From positions 6,136,001 to 6,200,000 of the forward strand of contig JAFCIZ010000001.1 of the NCBI GenBank assembly GCA_017871115.1: a DNA stretch of 64,000 nucleotides. The letters run 5' to 3'. A program made the translations under genes and the position numbers. The notes below the pieces were generated by a model, which had not been told where the DNA came from, did no database searches, and saw nothing but the letters and a program-made list of their open reading frames with translations. The stretch comes from Cunninghamella blakesleeana. Taxonomy: Eukaryota > Mucoromycota > Mucoromycetes > Mucorales > Cunninghamellaceae. Shown one piece after another: positions 63,107 to 64,000 of this stretch (positions within the stretch are counted from its first letter, which is position 1; each line of letters starts with the position of its first letter).

Positions 63107-64000
63107 CTATCCAAATTTTTCCCGCAATCTATCATATTGGCGTTTATCCTGAAAATAAAATAAAATAAAAAGATAAAGATCAATTTTTAATAAACAATTG
63201 ATTATACATAAATCTAATTATATGCTTATATGTTAGCGAAATAAATACTTACATGTGGTAAAACACTTGGTGATATTTTGGTAAATGCTATGTTAAAATG
63301 TTCCATAGTAACAAATATATCTTCTGAAGTTGTGGTTTCATTTATTTGCGTTGTTCCTTGTTGATAAAATTTACTTCTTATAGATGCAACAGCGCTTTCT
63401 CGAACAAGTGAAGCTAAATCAGCACCACTATAAATAAATAGATAAATAAATAAATATATTCAATTTGTATCTTTTCTTTTTTTAGAGAGTAATACCTAAA
63501 GCCTTCGCATTTTTTATCATTTGCAATAGTTTCTAATACTACATCAGCTGATAATGGTGTATTTTTTGTAAGTTTCATTAAAATATCTAATCTTTCACCA
63601 GGTGTAGGTAGTTCTACATAAAGTAGTTTATCTAATCTACCAGGACGAAGCATAGCAGGATCAATCATATCTATTTGTACATAGTAATAATAGTAATAAG
63701 AATATTAAAAATTAACATACATAAAAAAATATCATATTCATATATTCACATATATACGTAAGTATCGAATTACCAGGTCTATTAGTAGCTGCAATGACAT
63801 ATACTTGACTACGATTTTCTACACCATCTAATTCCGTTAATAAAGTATTAACAACACGAGCAGAAGCATCAGTCTAAAATAAACGTATTACAGTAAATAA
63901 ATTGTTATTAAATTATTATGAATGTATGTAAGCTTAGTTTTTATTAATTTTTAGTTTTTTTAAAAAAATATTAAGTGATGTATATATATTTACCTGCTGA
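63107..64000 (-). CDS. Rix7/NVL-type AAA ATPase, C-terminal part (runs off the window)
   Basis: The last exons are present (63994-64000 onwards, 63774-63873, 63496-63670, 63253-63427, 63107-63148), about 165 codons. They encode the second half of an AAA module: [19 protein letters not shown], sensor-1 [22 protein letters not shown] with the arginine finger, then the alpha-helical lid [20 protein letters not shown]-terminal segment ending [13 protein letters not shown] follows. The [15 protein letters not shown] reading and the tail fit nuclear VCP-like/Rix7, which removes factors from pre-60S particles in the nucleolus, better than Cdc48. The N-terminus and first AAA domain lie beyond 64000. 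Confidence 0.85.

Overview
The window is eukaryotic nuclear DNA from an intron-rich, extremely AT-rich fungus (by eye about three quarters A+T, with long A/T runs and TA, AAT and GA microsatellites). Nearly every gene is cut by short GT-AG introns of about 50-200 nt, and exons as short as 13-36 nt occur. Fungal markers include a GH81 endo-1,3-beta-glucanase, a Sat4/Hal5-type kinase, a Cdc15/Hof1-type F-BAR-SH3 protein, Ilv5, mitochondrial uL11 and hybrid histidine kinase signalling. With propionyl-CoA carboxylase, a TEX11/Zip4 protein and a PTAR1-like prenyltransferase subunit, this suggests an early-diverging lineage, most likely Mucoromycota. That placement is inference. I saw no tRNA, rRNA, intact transposon or CRISPR array. 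I assembled exon models by hand from phase-compatible splice sites, so coordinates are predictions.

Layout. 0.6-9.6 kb (minus): an Ime2/MAK-like kinase, a 64-residue membrane protein and a 30-exon Spo22/Zip4/TEX11 homologue, so two probable meiotic genes lie close together. 10-12.8 kb (plus): intronless mitochondrial uL11 and a PP2C phosphatase with a likely mitochondrial presequence. 13.3-16.2 kb (plus): secreted GH81 glucanase. 16.9-25.1 kb (minus): a roughly 1950-residue receptor histidine kinase in 23 exons. 26.2-30.7 kb (minus): a two-repeat Myb protein and propionyl-CoA carboxylase alpha. 32.2-33.4 kb (plus): secreted acid phosphatase-like phosphoesterase. 33.8-39.3 kb (minus): LARGE-type glycosyltransferase, Ilv5 and Fap7/AK6. 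39.7-41.2 kb (plus): a Tra2-like RRM protein. 42.4-48.7 kb (minus): F-BAR-SH3 protein and Yra1/ALY. 49.4 kb (plus): small orphan. 50.3-51.8 kb (minus): Sat4/Hal5-like kinase. 53.7-62.5 kb (plus): an orphan, PTAR1-like protein, a monocarboxylate-type transporter and an MFSD6-like protein. 63.1 kb to the edge (minus): C-terminus of a Rix7/NVL AAA ATPase.

The main discovery is the receptor at 16853-25052. It reads, in order: signal peptide, two tandem periplasmic-binding-protein-like (type I) domains, a Cys-rich stalk, one membrane segment, a kinase-homology pseudokinase with the hallmarks of receptor guanylyl cyclases (HGC for HRD, DYG for DFG, and the cyclase-type dimerisation helix), then histidine kinase, degenerate receiver and true receiver. 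It looks like a receptor guanylyl cyclase whose cyclase was replaced by a two-component output. Other points of note are a predicted 2-nt microexon in the transporter, an 885-nt intron in the Yra1 homologue, a perfect Gcn4-type site upstream of ILV5, and a fungal propionyl-CoA carboxylase subunit.
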